Translations under genes and position numbers: made by a program | Origin: Alphaproteobacteria bacterium | GTDB taxonomy: Bacteria; Pseudomonadota; Alphaproteobacteria; Caulobacterales; Hyphomonadaceae | Direction of reading: 5' to 3' | DNA: 64,000 bases | NCBI GenBank assembly: GCA_018830285.1 | Contig: JAHJSB010000002.1 | Span: 62,001-126,000, forward strand | In this document: positions 30,341 through 39,808 of the stretch, in pieces | Position numbering within the stretch: position 1 is the first letter of the stretch | How the letters are laid out: every line of letters starts with the position of its first letter | Notes under the pieces: generated by a model | Told to the model about the DNA's origin: nothing | What the model saw: only the letters and a program-made list of their open reading frames with translations | The model's database searches: none

Positions 30341-32215
30341 ATGGCAGACGATATCCTCCCCCTCAGCAACGCGTTCGCGGACGCGACCGAAGCCGAATGG
30401 CTGGCCGCCGTCGACAAGGCCCTCAAGGGCAAAGGCATCGACTCGATCACCCGCCACACCGCTGACGGACTGGACGTGCGCCCGCTCTACCGTGAAAGCG
30501 ACTTCCCTTCGGCAATCGACCCGCTTGGCACGCCCGGCGTCGCGCCCTACCTGCGCGGGCCCACCGCCGCGCCTGACGCTTACCTGCCATGGGATATCCG
30601 CCAGGCCTTCACCCACCCGGACCCGGCCACCACGAATGCCGAAATCCTGCGCGACCTCGAACGCGGTGTCTCGTCGGTAGAACTTACCCTCGACCCCACC
30701 GGCACCGAAGGCGTGCAGGTCACAGACCTCGCCACGCTCACGACAGTGCTTGAGGGCGTGAACGCCGCCATCGCCCCCGTCGCGCTCGATCATACGCGCG
30801 ATGCCGGGTTTGACGCCGCCGAACTGCTCACCGCATGGGCCCAGGCACAGGACGACACATCTGCACTGAAGCTCGACTTCAATCTTGATCCGCTCGGCGC
30901 GCTCGCCCGCACAGGCGGTCTCGATGCCAGCCTCGAAGAAACCTTCCAACGCCTCGCCCACACCCTTGCCACCCTCTCGGCACACCTGCCCGGCACCGGC
31001 CATCTCCGCATCGACGCGCGCATGGTGCACGAAGCCGGCGGCTCGGACGCGCAGGAACTCGGCGCCCTGATTGCCAGCGCCGTCGACACATTGCGCCGCG
31101 TCCCGGACGCAGACCTTGCCGCCCTTGCCCGCCACATCACTTTCTCGCTCGCCCTCGACGCCAATTACGGCCTCGGCGTCGCCAAGCTGCGTGCTGCCCG
31201 CCGCCTCTGGGCCCGCTGCCTTGAATTGCTCGAGGTTTCGCCGGTGCCGATGCGTATCCAGGCCACAACATCCGCCCGCATGCTGACCCGCTATGACGCC
31301 TGGACCAACATGCTCCGCTGCACCACCGCCGCCTTCGCCGGCGCCATTGGCGGCGCAGATATTGTCACCGTCCGCCCGTTCAATGCCGCGCTCGGCATCC
31401 CGGAAGAACTCGGCCGCCGCATCGCCCGCAACACTCAGATCATCGCCATGGAAGAAAGCCAGCTCGGCCGCGTGGCCGATCCTGCCGGCGGCGCCTGGTT
31501 CACCGAGAGCTTCGCTGAAGACCTCGCCAATACCGCATGGGCCGAATTCCAGCAGATCGAAAAGGAAGGCGGCTTTGCCAACAGCCTCCTCGCCGGCGCC
31601 TTCCAGGCCCGCGTCGCCACCATCTGCGATGCCCGCGCCAAGGACATTGCTAAGCGCAAGGTGCCGATCACGGGCGTCAGCGAATTCCCGCTGCTCGAAG
31701 AAATCGCCGCGCCCGTCGCCGACCCGGTGACACCGAAACCGGCCCCTGCCGCGCCGGGCATGGCCGAGACCTGCACGCCGCTCCTCCCCATCCACCTTGC
31801 CGCTCCCTTCGAGGCCCTGCGCGACACAGCCGCCGCCGCGAAAAAAGCGCCCGCTATCTTCCTCGCAACCCTTGGCCCGGTCGCCGAACATTCCGGCCGG
31901 GCAGACTTTGCCCGCAACCTCTTCGCCGCTGGCGGCCTCGCCGCGAAAGAGCCGCCCGTCATACCGAAATCCGTCCCCGAACTCGCCGCCGCCTTCAAGG
32001 CTTCCGGCTGCCAAATCGCCGTCCTCTGCGGCAGCGACACGCGCTACCCGGACGAAGCCGAAGCCGCCGCTGCCGCCCTCAAGGCCGCAGGCGCCGGCCA
32101 CGTCTGGCTCGCCGGAAAGTTCGCGGCCACCGGCATCGACTCAAACATCTTCATGGGCTGCGATGTGCTGCACACGTTGACGCTCGCGCAAGCAGAACTG
32201 GGGCTTTCCCAATGA
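30341..32215 (+). CDS. Methylmalonyl-CoA mutase small-subunit-like protein
   Basis: Methylmalonyl-CoA mutase family, immediately 5' of and overlapping (ATGA) the large-subunit gene. Confidence 0.88.
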   Translation: MADDILPLSNAFADATEAEWLAAVDKALKGKGIDSITRHTADGLDVRPLYRESDFPSAIDPLGTPGVAPYLRGPTAAPDAYLPWDIRQAFTHPDPATTNAEILRDLERGVSSVELTLDPTGTEGVQVTDLATLTTVLEGVNAAIAPVALDHTRDAGFDAAELLTAWAQAQDDTSALKLDFNLDPLGALARTGGLDASLEETFQRLAHTLATLSAHLPGTGHLRIDARMVHEAGGSDAQELGALIASAVDTLRRVPDADLAALARHITFSLALDANYGLGVAKLRAARRLWARCLELLEVSPVPMRIQATTSARMLTRYDAWTNMLRCTTAAFAGAIGGADIVTVRPFNAALGIPEELGRRIARNTQIIAMEESQLGRVADPAGGAWFTESFAEDLANTAWAEFQQIEKEGGFANSLLAGAFQARVATICDARAKDIAKRKVPITGVSEFPLLEEIAAPVADPVTPKPAPAAPGMAETCTPLLPIHLAAPFEALRDTAAAAKKAPAIFLATLGPVAEHSGRADFARNLFAAGGLAAKEPPVIPKSVPELAAAFKASGCQIAVLCGSDTRYPDEAEAAAAALKAAGAGHVWLAGKFAATGIDSNIFMGCDVLHTLTLAQAELGLSQ

Positions 32216-34368
32216 CCACTTTCCCTGACTTCACCAAAGCCGAACTCGGCGCCCCGCACGCAAAATCCGCAGCTCCCAAGCTGGGCGAGCCATGGCACAC
32301 GCCGGAAGGCATCGCGGTCAAGACCGCCTTCACCGCCGCCGACACGCACGGCCTCGACTTCCTCGACGATTATCCCGGCCTCGCCCCGTTTGGCCGCGGC
32401 CCCTACCCCACCATGTACACGAACCAGCCCTGGACCGTGCGCCAGTATGCCGGCTTCTCCACGGCCGAAGACTCCAACGCCTTCTACCGTCGCAATCTCG
32501 CGGCCGGCCAGAAAGGCCTCTCCGTCGCCTTCGACCTTGCCACCCACCGGGGCTATGATTCCGATCATGTCCGCGTTTCCGGCGATGTCGGAATGGCGGG
32601 TGTCGCCATCGATTCCATCTATGACATGCGCACGCTCTTCTCGGGCATCCCGCTCGACAAGATGTCCGTCTCCATGACCATGAACGGCGCCGTCCTGCCC
32701 ATCCTCGCGCTCTATATCGCGGCGGCCGAGGAACAGGGCGTCACACCCGACAAGCTGGCTGGCACGATCCAGAACGACATCCTCAAGGAGTTCATGGTCC
32801 GCAACACCTATATCTATCCGCCAAAGCCCAGCATGCGGATCATTTCGGATATCTTCGCCTACACGTCGCAGAACATGCCGAAATACAATTCCATCTCAAT
32901 TTCCGGCTATCACATGCAGGAAGCCGGCGCGACGGCAGACCTTGAGCTTGCCTACACGCTGGCCGACGGTATCGAATATATCCGCGCAGGCGTCGCCGCC
33001 GGACTGGACGTCGACAAGTTCGCGCCACGCCTCTCCTTCTTCTGGGCCATCGGCATGAACACGTTCATGGAAGTCGCCAAGATGCGCGCCGCGCGCCTGA
33101 TCTGGGCGAAACTCGTCGAGAAGGAATTCAAGCCGAAGAACGTCAAATCCCTCAGCCTGCGGACGCACTCGCAAACCTCCGGCTGGTCCCTCACCGCGCA
33201 GGACGTCTACAATAACGTCATCCGCACCTGCCTCGAAGCCGTGGCGGCCACCGGCGGCCAGACGCAAAGCCTGCACACCAATAGCTTTGACGAGGCCCTC
33301 GCCCTGCCGACCGACTTCTCCGCCCGCATCAGCCGCAACACGCAACTCTTCCTGCAACAGGAAGCGGGCGCCTGCCAGACGATCGACATGTGGGGCGGCT
33401 CTTACTATGTCGAACGCCTGACGCACGATCTCGCCGCCAAGGCCCTCGCCCATATCGAGGAAGTCGAAAAGATGGGCGGCATGCGCAAGGCCATCGAGGA
33501 AGGCCTGCCCAAGCTGCGCATCGAGGAAGCCGCCGCCAATACGCAGGCGCGCATCGACAGCGGCACGCAGACCGTGGTTGGCGTCAACAAGTTCCATCTC
33601 GATGAAGACGAAGACGTACCCGTGCTGAAGGTCGACAATGCCGCCGTCCGCCGCATGCAACTCGACAAGCTCGCCCGCCTGAAGGCAGACCGCAACCAGG
33701 CCGAAGTCGACGCCAAGCTCGACGCCATCGCCGAGGCCGCCGCCGGCACCACAGGCAACCTGCTCGCCCTCGCCGTCGACGCGGCCCGCGCCAAGGCCAC
33801 CGTCGGCGAAATCTCCGAAGCCGTCGAGCGCAGCCAGGGCCGCCACAGCGCCGTCATCCGCTCGATCAAGGGCATCTATGGCGGCGGCGTCAAAGGCAAT
33901 GCGCGCGCCGAGGACGCCAAGTCCCTTGCCGCCGTTTTCGAAAAGAAACACGGTCGTCGCCCCAAGATCTACATCGCAAAGATGGGACAGGACGGCCATG
34001 ATCGCGGCCAGAAGGTCGTCGGCTCCGCGCTGATGGACCTTGGCTGGGATGTCGAGATCGGTCCGCTCTTCCAGACGCCGGAAGAAGCCGCTGCCGACGC
34101 CCGCAAGGCAGAAGTCGACATCGTCGCCGCCTCATCGCTCGCGGCCGGCCACCTCTCGCTGGTGCCGGAACTCAAACGCGCCCTCGGCAATGAAGGCGCG
34201 GCCAACGCCCGTATCATCGTCGGCGGCGTCATCCCGCAACAGGATTTCGAGGCCCTCTACGCCGCCGGCGCCACCGCCATCTTCCCCCCCGGCACCGTCA
34301 TCGCCGACAGCGCCATCAGGATGCTGGAAGTGCTTCAGGATGACGGCACGAACGTGGCGGCGGAATAG
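32212..34368 (+). CDS. scpA: Methylmalonyl-CoA mutase, B12-binding large subunit
   Basis: [11 protein letters not shown]-type [30 protein letters not shown]...; C-terminal B12 motif [36 protein letters not shown]. Confidence 0.97.
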   Translation: MTTFPDFTKAELGAPHAKSAAPKLGEPWHTPEGIAVKTAFTAADTHGLDFLDDYPGLAPFGRGPYPTMYTNQPWTVRQYAGFSTAEDSNAFYRRNLAAGQKGLSVAFDLATHRGYDSDHVRVSGDVGMAGVAIDSIYDMRTLFSGIPLDKMSVSMTMNGAVLPILALYIAAAEEQGVTPDKLAGTIQNDILKEFMVRNTYIYPPKPSMRIISDIFAYTSQNMPKYNSISISGYHMQEAGATADLELAYTLADGIEYIRAGVAAGLDVDKFAPRLSFFWAIGMNTFMEVAKMRAARLIWAKLVEKEFKPKNVKSLSLRTHSQTSGWSLTAQDVYNNVIRTCLEAVAATGGQTQSLHTNSFDEALALPTDFSARISRNTQLFLQQEAGACQTIDMWGGSYYVERLTHDLAAKALAHIEEVEKMGGMRKAIEEGLPKLRIEEAAANTQARIDSGTQTVVGVNKFHLDEDEDVPVLKVDNAAVRRMQLDKLARLKADRNQAEVDAKLDAIAEAAAGTTGNLLALAVDAARAKATVGEISEAVERSQGRHSAVIRSIKGIYGGGVKGNARAEDAKSLAAVFEKKHGRRPKIYIAKMGQDGHDRGQKVVGSALMDLGWDVEIGPLFQTPEEAAADARKAEVDIVAASSLAAGHLSLVPELKRALGNEGAANARIIVGGVIPQQDFEALYAAGATAIFPPGTVIADSAIRMLEVLQDDGTNVAAE

Positions 34369-34377
34369 GAGTCTCCA

Positions 34378-34698
34378 ATGATCATCTCGACCACCCCCAC
34401 CATCCAGAATCGCAACATCACTGCCTACAAGGGCATCGTCTGCGGCGAGGTCATCATTGGCGCGCATCTCGGCAAGGACATTCTTGCCAGCTTCACCAAT
34501 ATTGTTGGTGGCCGGTCTGACGCCTACGAAAGGACGATCCGCGAAACACGCAACGGTGCCATGGACGAGATGATCCGCAACGCCGAACAACTCGGCGCCA
34601 ATGCCGTCGTCGCTGTGAAGTTCGACTACCAGGTCATTGGCCAGTCCGGCTCAATGATGATGGTGGCCGTTTCCGGCACGGCTGTGGTGATCGACTAG
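34378..34698 (+). CDS. YbjQ/UPF0145 family heavy-metal-binding-like protein
   Basis: [84 protein letters not shown]. Confidence 0.9.
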   Translation: MIISTTPTIQNRNITAYKGIVCGEVIIGAHLGKDILASFTNIVGGRSDAYERTIRETRNGAMDEMIRNAEQLGANAVVAVKFDYQVIGQSGSMMMVAVSGTAVVID

Positions 34699-34702
34699 AC
34701 CC

Positions 34703-35080
34703 ATGATCAAAGTCCAGACACTTCTAGTCGCCACCCTCCTCCTTGCCATCGGCGCCTGCAAGCGCGCCGCCGCGCCCGAGACGGAAGCCCTCACTGCACC
34801 TGAAGAATCGGCGGGCACGGCAACGGCTGAAGCCGAGGCGCCGACCGTAGAGGTCGAGCAGACGCAAAACGGCGACCGGGCCTGCTATATTGTCCTGGAG
34901 AGGGGCGATACGTTGCCTGCCGATTTTGCCATCTGCGAAATCGACCTCGCCGGGAAGACCATCCGCTACCAGACCGAAGAAACCGCCAGTCAATCCATGG
35001 ACTGCGAAGGCAATCCCGACTGCAACCTGTCCGACATTGTCGATCTGGTTGTGTCTGTCGAGATCGTCGCCCCCGAATAA
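34703..35080 (+). CDS. Hypothetical lipoprotein
   Basis: Lipobox LLLAIGAC; no recognised domain. Confidence 0.6.
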   Translation: MIKVQTLLVATLLLAIGACKRAAAPETEALTAPEESAGTATAEAEAPTVEVEQTQNGDRACYIVLERGDTLPADFAICEIDLAGKTIRYQTEETASQSMDCEGNPDCNLSDIVDLVVSVEIVAPE

Positions 35081-35159
35081 GCCGCCGCGTTCTCGCGCGC
35101 ACCACTTCCGTTCGGGGACCAAACGGTCCAACATGAAATGAAAAAGCAGGGGCAACGCC

Positions 35160-36605
35160 ATGAATGAATTCGCAGACTATGACGCGCTGGGCCTCGCCCA
35201 TCTGGTCCGCTCAAAACAGGTCAAGCCATCCGAGCTTCTGGACGCGGCACTCGGCCGCGCCGAAGGGGCACAGGAACAGATCAACTGTTTCTCCGCCCTC
35301 TTTCCCGAACTTGCCCATGAACAGCTCGAGCAGCCGCTCGGCGATGGCCCGTTCGCCGGTGTGCCCTTTGCCACCAAGGATCTCGCCGTCGACATCAAGG
35401 GCGCGCCGATCACGCAAGGCTCCGTCGCCTGGAAGGGCCATGTGGCGTCTGAAGACAGCACGCTCGCCGCGCGTTACCGTAAGGCAGGCCTTGTCTTCTT
35501 CGGCGCCACCACGACGCCGGAATTTGGCCTCACCCTGACAACCGAGTCCACCCTGCACGGCCAGACACGCAACCCGTGGGACACGACGCGCACGTCAGGC
35601 GGCTCGTCCGGCGGCGCGGCGGCGGCGGTCGCATCCGGCGTCCTGCCGCTCGCGCAGGCCAGTGACGGGGGCGGTTCCATTCGCATCCCGGCCGCCTGCT
35701 GCGGCCTGTTCGGCCTCAAGCCCTCGCGCGGGCGCATCCCGATGGGCCCCGGCCGGACCGAAGGCTGGAACGGCCTTTCCACCGTCCACGCGGTGAGCCG
35801 CAGCGTGCGCGACAGCGCGGCCCTGCTCGACGTCTCCCATGGTCCGGAAGTTGGCAGCCGTTATCACGCACCACCCCCTGCCCGCCCATTCCTCACGGAA
35901 CTCGACCACGATCCGAAGCCCCTGAAAATCGCGCTCTGGCGCAATGCCCCGAATGGCACCAAGCCCGACGCCGACGCTGAGGCCGGTTTGAAGTTCACCG
36001 CCGAACTGCTCGAACGCCTCGGCCACACAATAGTCGAAGCCGGCCCCCAGATGGACGGCGCCGCGCTCGGCAAGGCAGCCCTGTTCACCATCTCCGCCAA
36101 TATCGCCGCCATGGTCGATGAACGCGCCAGAACGCTCGGGCGCGACATCCGCGAGGACGAGCTGGAACCGGTCACGTTCCAGATGGCCAATCTCGGCCGC
36201 ACCGTGCCCATGGTCGAACTCGCCCATGCCAACAATACGTTCCAGACCGCCGCCATTGCCTATGAACGCTTCCTCGATGCCGGTGGCTTCGACATGACCC
36301 TGTCGGCCACTCTGGCCCGGGCGCCGGAAAAGCTGGGCGTCATGGCCCTCACCGCGCCGGACACGATGGGCGAGGCCGTACAGACCTTCGCGCCGCATTG
36401 CGCCGTGTTCAACCAGATGGGCGCGCCTGCCATGTCCGTCCCCCTGCATTGGACCGGCCCCACCCCGACCGCCCCCTCGGGTCTCCCGCTCGGCATGATG
36501 TTCGGCAGCCGCTACGGCACGGAAAGCCTCCTGCTATCGCTGGCCGGTCAACTCGAACGCGCCGCGCCCTGGGCGCACAGGAAACCGCCGGTCTGGGTGG
36601 CATGA
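35160..36605 (+). CDS. Amidase (amidase-signature family)
   Basis: FAGVPFATKDLAVDIKGAPITQGS, TSGGSSGGAAAAVASGVLPLAQASDGGGSIRIPAACCGLFGLKPSRGR. Confidence 0.92.
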   Translation: MNEFADYDALGLAHLVRSKQVKPSELLDAALGRAEGAQEQINCFSALFPELAHEQLEQPLGDGPFAGVPFATKDLAVDIKGAPITQGSVAWKGHVASEDSTLAARYRKAGLVFFGATTTPEFGLTLTTESTLHGQTRNPWDTTRTSGGSSGGAAAAVASGVLPLAQASDGGGSIRIPAACCGLFGLKPSRGRIPMGPGRTEGWNGLSTVHAVSRSVRDSAALLDVSHGPEVGSRYHAPPPARPFLTELDHDPKPLKIALWRNAPNGTKPDADAEAGLKFTAELLERLGHTIVEAGPQMDGAALGKAALFTISANIAAMVDERARTLGRDIREDELEPVTFQMANLGRTVPMVELAHANNTFQTAAIAYERFLDAGGFDMTLSATLARAPEKLGVMALTAPDTMGEAVQTFAPHCAVFNQMGAPAMSVPLHWTGPTPTAPSGLPLGMMFGSRYGTESLLLSLAGQLERAAPWAHRKPPVWVA

Positions 36606-36667
36606 CGCATTGTTTTGATTGCCATTCCCCTGCGAATTGTGGGAATCCTGATTCTTGCGCCACTTGA
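36602..36667 (+). CDS. Candidate Cys-rich microprotein (21 aa), ATGA-coupled to the amidase
   Basis: MTHCFDCHSPANCGNPDSCAT; ATG overlaps the amidase TGA stop. Confidence 0.3.
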   Translation: MTHCFDCHSPANCGNPDSCAT

Positions 36668-36685
36668 CCGCCGGAAGGACATCGC

Positions 36686-37168
36686 ATGCTGAAATCCCTC
36701 GCCATTGCAGCAACAGCTGCACTTTTCGCCACCACCGCCTCAGCCGTTCCCGCCACGCCGGAAGCGGTCGAGGCGCTGCTGGCCTCCATGAACACGACGG
36801 ATATTGTAACCGAAACCATTGACGACACGATCATTCGCATCGATGGGACCCGTCAGGGTTACAATTTCACGGTCCGCCTTATGGACTGCACCGAGGGCAC
36901 CAATTGCGTTTCATCGATGATTTTCGCGACCTTCAACATGGACGCCCGTCCCACGCTCACAGACTTTACAAACGTCAACGAATACAATGACAGCTACCCC
37001 TTCGGACGGGCATTCCTGATCGGTGACACGGAAACAGACGGCTATCTGGTTGGCGTCGATTATGCAGTCAGCCTGACCGACGAGAACACGTTCGGAGCGG
37101 ACGAAGTCAATCTCTTCTTCGTCATCCTCAACTCTTTCATCGCGCACATGCAGGAAACCGACTGGTGA
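36686..37168 (+). CDS. YbjN domain-containing secreted protein
   Basis: Signal peptide; IRIDGTRQGYNFTVRLMDC...FATFNMDARPTLTDFTNVNEYNDSYPFGRAFLIGDTETDGYLVGVDYAVSL. Confidence 0.7.
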   Translation: MLKSLAIAATAALFATTASAVPATPEAVEALLASMNTTDIVTETIDDTIIRIDGTRQGYNFTVRLMDCTEGTNCVSSMIFATFNMDARPTLTDFTNVNEYNDSYPFGRAFLIGDTETDGYLVGVDYAVSLTDENTFGADEVNLFFVILNSFIAHMQETDW

Positions 37169-37557
37169 CGCCAAAGCCGCGTTCGGGCGGGTGCCATTGC
37201 GGCGCGGTCCGCTTCGAGGTTGACCTGCCGGATGCCTTCGAGATCGAGGATTGCAACTGTTCGATCTGTGCCATGAGCGGCAACACGCATGTCATCGTGC
37301 CCGCCAGCCGCTTCCGCCTGCTCGCCGGGTCTGCCAACCTGACCGAATACACGTTCAACATCGGTCAGGCGCGCCACTTGTTCTGCAAAGCATGCGGCAT
37401 CAAGAGCTTCTACGTCCCGCGATCCAATCCTGACGGGTTCGCCGTCACTTGGCGCTGCCTTGATGACTGGCAATCCCTCGATGTGACGATCAATGCCTTC
37501 GATGGCCAGAACTGGGAAGCCAATGCCGGCGCACTGGCGCACAAGTCCAGGGACTGA
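37165..37557 (+). CDS. GFA family (CENP-V/GFA domain) protein
   Basis: GGCHCGAVRFEVDLPDAFEIEDCNCSICAMSGNTHVIVP...HLFCKACGIKSFYVPRSNPDGFAVTWRCLD. Confidence 0.92.
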   Translation: MTPKPRSGGCHCGAVRFEVDLPDAFEIEDCNCSICAMSGNTHVIVPASRFRLLAGSANLTEYTFNIGQARHLFCKACGIKSFYVPRSNPDGFAVTWRCLDDWQSLDVTINAFDGQNWEANAGALAHKSRD

Positions 37558-37567
37558 ACTGGCAGTC

Positions 37568-38089
37568 CTAGTCCCGGTCGCGCGGACCTTCCGGGCCATC
37601 ATCATCCTGATCGAACTTGCGATGTTTTCGTCTGGGGCCGTCGCCAGGTTCGCGCGACAGCATTTCGGCCAGCGCCGTGCGCTGTTCCACGCTGAGTTTA
37701 CCCAACCGGTCAACCAGCGACTCGTGAATCGCTGAATGTACGGCCTCATCCGACAGGCGCAGGGCGGCAAAGGCCCGCCGCACAGCGTCCGAATCATAGG
37801 GGTCAATCTGCAGGGCCTCGCCCAGTGTCGCACGAGCGGTGCGCCTTTCTGCCACTTGCGTGTCGGCCGACTGGAACGCCTCCATCATCATACGACGCAC
37901 CACCATGCGATCCCCATGGCTGGCCTCGCCCAGTATGGGCGGTCTCTGCGGTGCCACCCCTTCCGGCCCGAAACGATGATACGGCGTGCGCAGCATCACC
38001 CCGGCCACCAGCCCCACCAGAAGCAGGTTCGCCATGATTGACAGTGTCAGCCAGAACGGAATCCGGCGCTTTGGGGTGGGATCACTCAT
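37568..38089 (-). CDS. Periplasmic heavy-metal sensor / CpxP-like membrane-anchored protein
   Basis: N-terminal TM, helical DRMVVRRMMMEAFQSADTQVAERRTARATLGEAL...EQRTALAEMLSREPG. Confidence 0.65.
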   Translation of the reverse strand: MSDPTPKRRIPFWLTLSIMANLLLVGLVAGVMLRTPYHRFGPEGVAPQRPPILGEASHGDRMVVRRMMMEAFQSADTQVAERRTARATLGEALQIDPYDSDAVRRAFAALRLSDEAVHSAIHESLVDRLGKLSVEQRTALAEMLSREPGDGPRRKHRKFDQDDDGPEGPRDRD

Positions 38090-38529
38090 TGAGCGGTCTC
38101 CTGGGAATAGTTGATCACATCAAATCCGAGCGCGGCATAGACGAGCGTATCGACAGCATCGTCCGCCGTGCCGGTCGCTCCCGACTGGGCTGCGCCCAAT
38201 CCGATCGCAAGCCCGATGGCGAGCGATGCGAAGGCGCCAATGGTCGGCCAGCGCGGAATGGCAGCAAGCCAGCTGCGTCGTTGCGGACTCGCTTTGGGCG
38301 CTGCGTCCATCAAGGCCGCCGTTAGCGCCGGAGACGGCGTCACGGCCGGCATGCCGCCCAGCAAGATGTCCATGTCTCTGGCGGCCTGAAGTGTATCGGC
38401 AAACCGGTCCGCCGCTTCGGCCAGCAAGGCCTTGGCTGCAGCGCGTTCGGTTTCCGGAAAAGCGTTCGCATCCGCGCCCCAGGCTTCGATCAGCGCGATC
38501 AGCCGTGCATCGGTCATTGTGTTCGTCAT
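38086..38529 (-). CDS. Probable anti-sigma factor-type single-TM protein
   Basis: MTNTMTDARLIALIEAWGADANAFPETERAAAKALLAEA...WPTIGAFASLAIGLAIGLGAAQ; overlaps ECF sigma stop. Confidence 0.65.
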   Translation of the reverse strand: MTNTMTDARLIALIEAWGADANAFPETERAAAKALLAEAADRFADTLQAARDMDILLGGMPAVTPSPALTAALMDAAPKASPQRRSWLAAIPRWPTIGAFASLAIGLAIGLGAAQSGATGTADDAVDTLVYAALGFDVINYSQETAQ

Positions 38530-39068
38530 GCCTCGCTCCTTTCCATCAATACCGTACGCAGCGTCCGCCGCGCGCGTGCGAGAAGGCTTTCGAGCGCCTC
38601 CACGCTGATCTCCATAATCGCCGCTGCCTCGGCCTGAGAATGGTCCTGCAACGCGCACAGCGTCAACGCAGCGGCCTGACGTTCGGGAAGCGCAGCGATG
38701 GCTCCCTCGACGGCCTGTACACGCTCCGACTGGTCCAGGGCATCGTCCGGACGCAGCGCCATATCGACCCGCTCCGGCAGTTCCGCCATGGTCGAATCCC
38801 GGCGCTTGCGCAACCGATCGTAACAAAGGTTAAGCGCGACGCGGTGCAGCCAGGTCGAAAATTTCGCCCGCGGCTCCCAGGTCGGCAAGGCTTTCCAGGC
38901 GCGTATGAATGCTTCCTGCGTCACGTCCTCGGCCTCTGCCCGGTCCGCCAGCATGCGGGTCGCAAGGGCCAGCACGCCCGGGCTGTAACGATTGACCAGC
39001 GCCGACACGGCCTGCCGGTCCCCGGAAGCCGCGCGCGTGATCTGGTCAAGGTCGGATGAGAATGCCAC
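38526..39068 (-). CDS. ECF (sigma-70 family) RNA polymerase sigma factor
   Basis: AEDVTQEAFIRAWKALPTWEPRAKFSTWLHRVALNLCYDRLRKRRD...LPERQAAALTLCALQDHSQAEAAAIMEISVEALESLLARARRTLR. Confidence 0.95.
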   Translation of the reverse strand: MAFSSDLDQITRAASGDRQAVSALVNRYSPGVLALATRMLADRAEAEDVTQEAFIRAWKALPTWEPRAKFSTWLHRVALNLCYDRLRKRRDSTMAELPERVDMALRPDDALDQSERVQAVEGAIAALPERQAAALTLCALQDHSQAEAAAIMEISVEALESLLARARRTLRTVLMERSEA

Positions 39069-39233
39069 GTGGCAGTGTCTAGCCCGCGATCTGCCGAAGG
39101 GGAAATCCCTTCACCGCATGCGACGGGCAGGAGCCGGGTCGCCGGGCGAGCCGAACGCATTCGACGGTGCGAAGGGAGGGGAGTATTTCGCATGTCATGC
39201 ATCCGGCCCGCCCGGCATTCCGGGCAGCCTGTC

Positions 39234-39752
39234 CTATTCGCCGTCAGGCGTGTCAGGCGCATCCGGCGCCCGATTGTCGCCACGCCGGCTCCACTTGCCG
39301 CGATGATCTTTCATCGCATCGCGACCTGCTTCACGCTCTTCATCGCTGACCGTGCCATCACCGTCGGTGTCAAAGCGTTCCATACCGCGCATCGGACGAG
39401 CGGCGAACTCTGCCGCGCTCACCATACCATTGCCGTCCGCGTCGAGCTTCTCGAACATCCGGGCCTGACGCTCGGCCTTGCGCTGCGCTTCCATCGTGTC
39501 GTGATGCAAGGTCATTTCGTCCAGGGTCAAGGCACCATCCTGGTCGGCGTCGGCGGCATTGAACATCGTGGTGCGGAACGCCTGAATTTCTTCCTTCGAG
39601 ATGTCACCATCACCGTTGGTATCGACTGCTTTCATGTGTTCGCTGTCGGGTCCGCCATGTCGGTTGTGCCCGCGCTCGGCCTGCGCCGCAAAGGGCACAG
39701 CGATGACGAGTGCCGTAGTCGCGATCAGAGTAGCAAGAGTGGTGCGTTTCAT
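39234..39752 (-). CDS. Secreted EF-hand domain protein
   Basis: Signal peptide MKRTTLATLIATTALVIAVPFAAQA; repeated DTNGDGDISKEE, DADQDGALTLDE, DADGNGMVSAAE, DTDGDGTVSDEE. Confidence 0.9.
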   Translation of the reverse strand: MKRTTLATLIATTALVIAVPFAAQAERGHNRHGGPDSEHMKAVDTNGDGDISKEEIQAFRTTMFNAADADQDGALTLDEMTLHHDTMEAQRKAERQARMFEKLDADGNGMVSAAEFAARPMRGMERFDTDGDGTVSDEEREAGRDAMKDHRGKWSRRGDNRAPDAPDTPDGE

Positions 39753-39808
39753 GAGAATATTCTCCGTTGTCGTGATTAACCCATCACGCATTCAACGGTG
39801 CAATGCCC

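Noticed and set aside
30137-32101. 654-aa minus-strand ORF opposite methylmalonyl-CoA mutase small subunit
   Set aside because: Very long but Gly/Ala/Arg-rich antisense artefact of GC-rich codon usage.
32896-33999. 367-aa minus-strand ORF opposite scpA
   Set aside because: Antisense shadow ORF; no domain resemblance.
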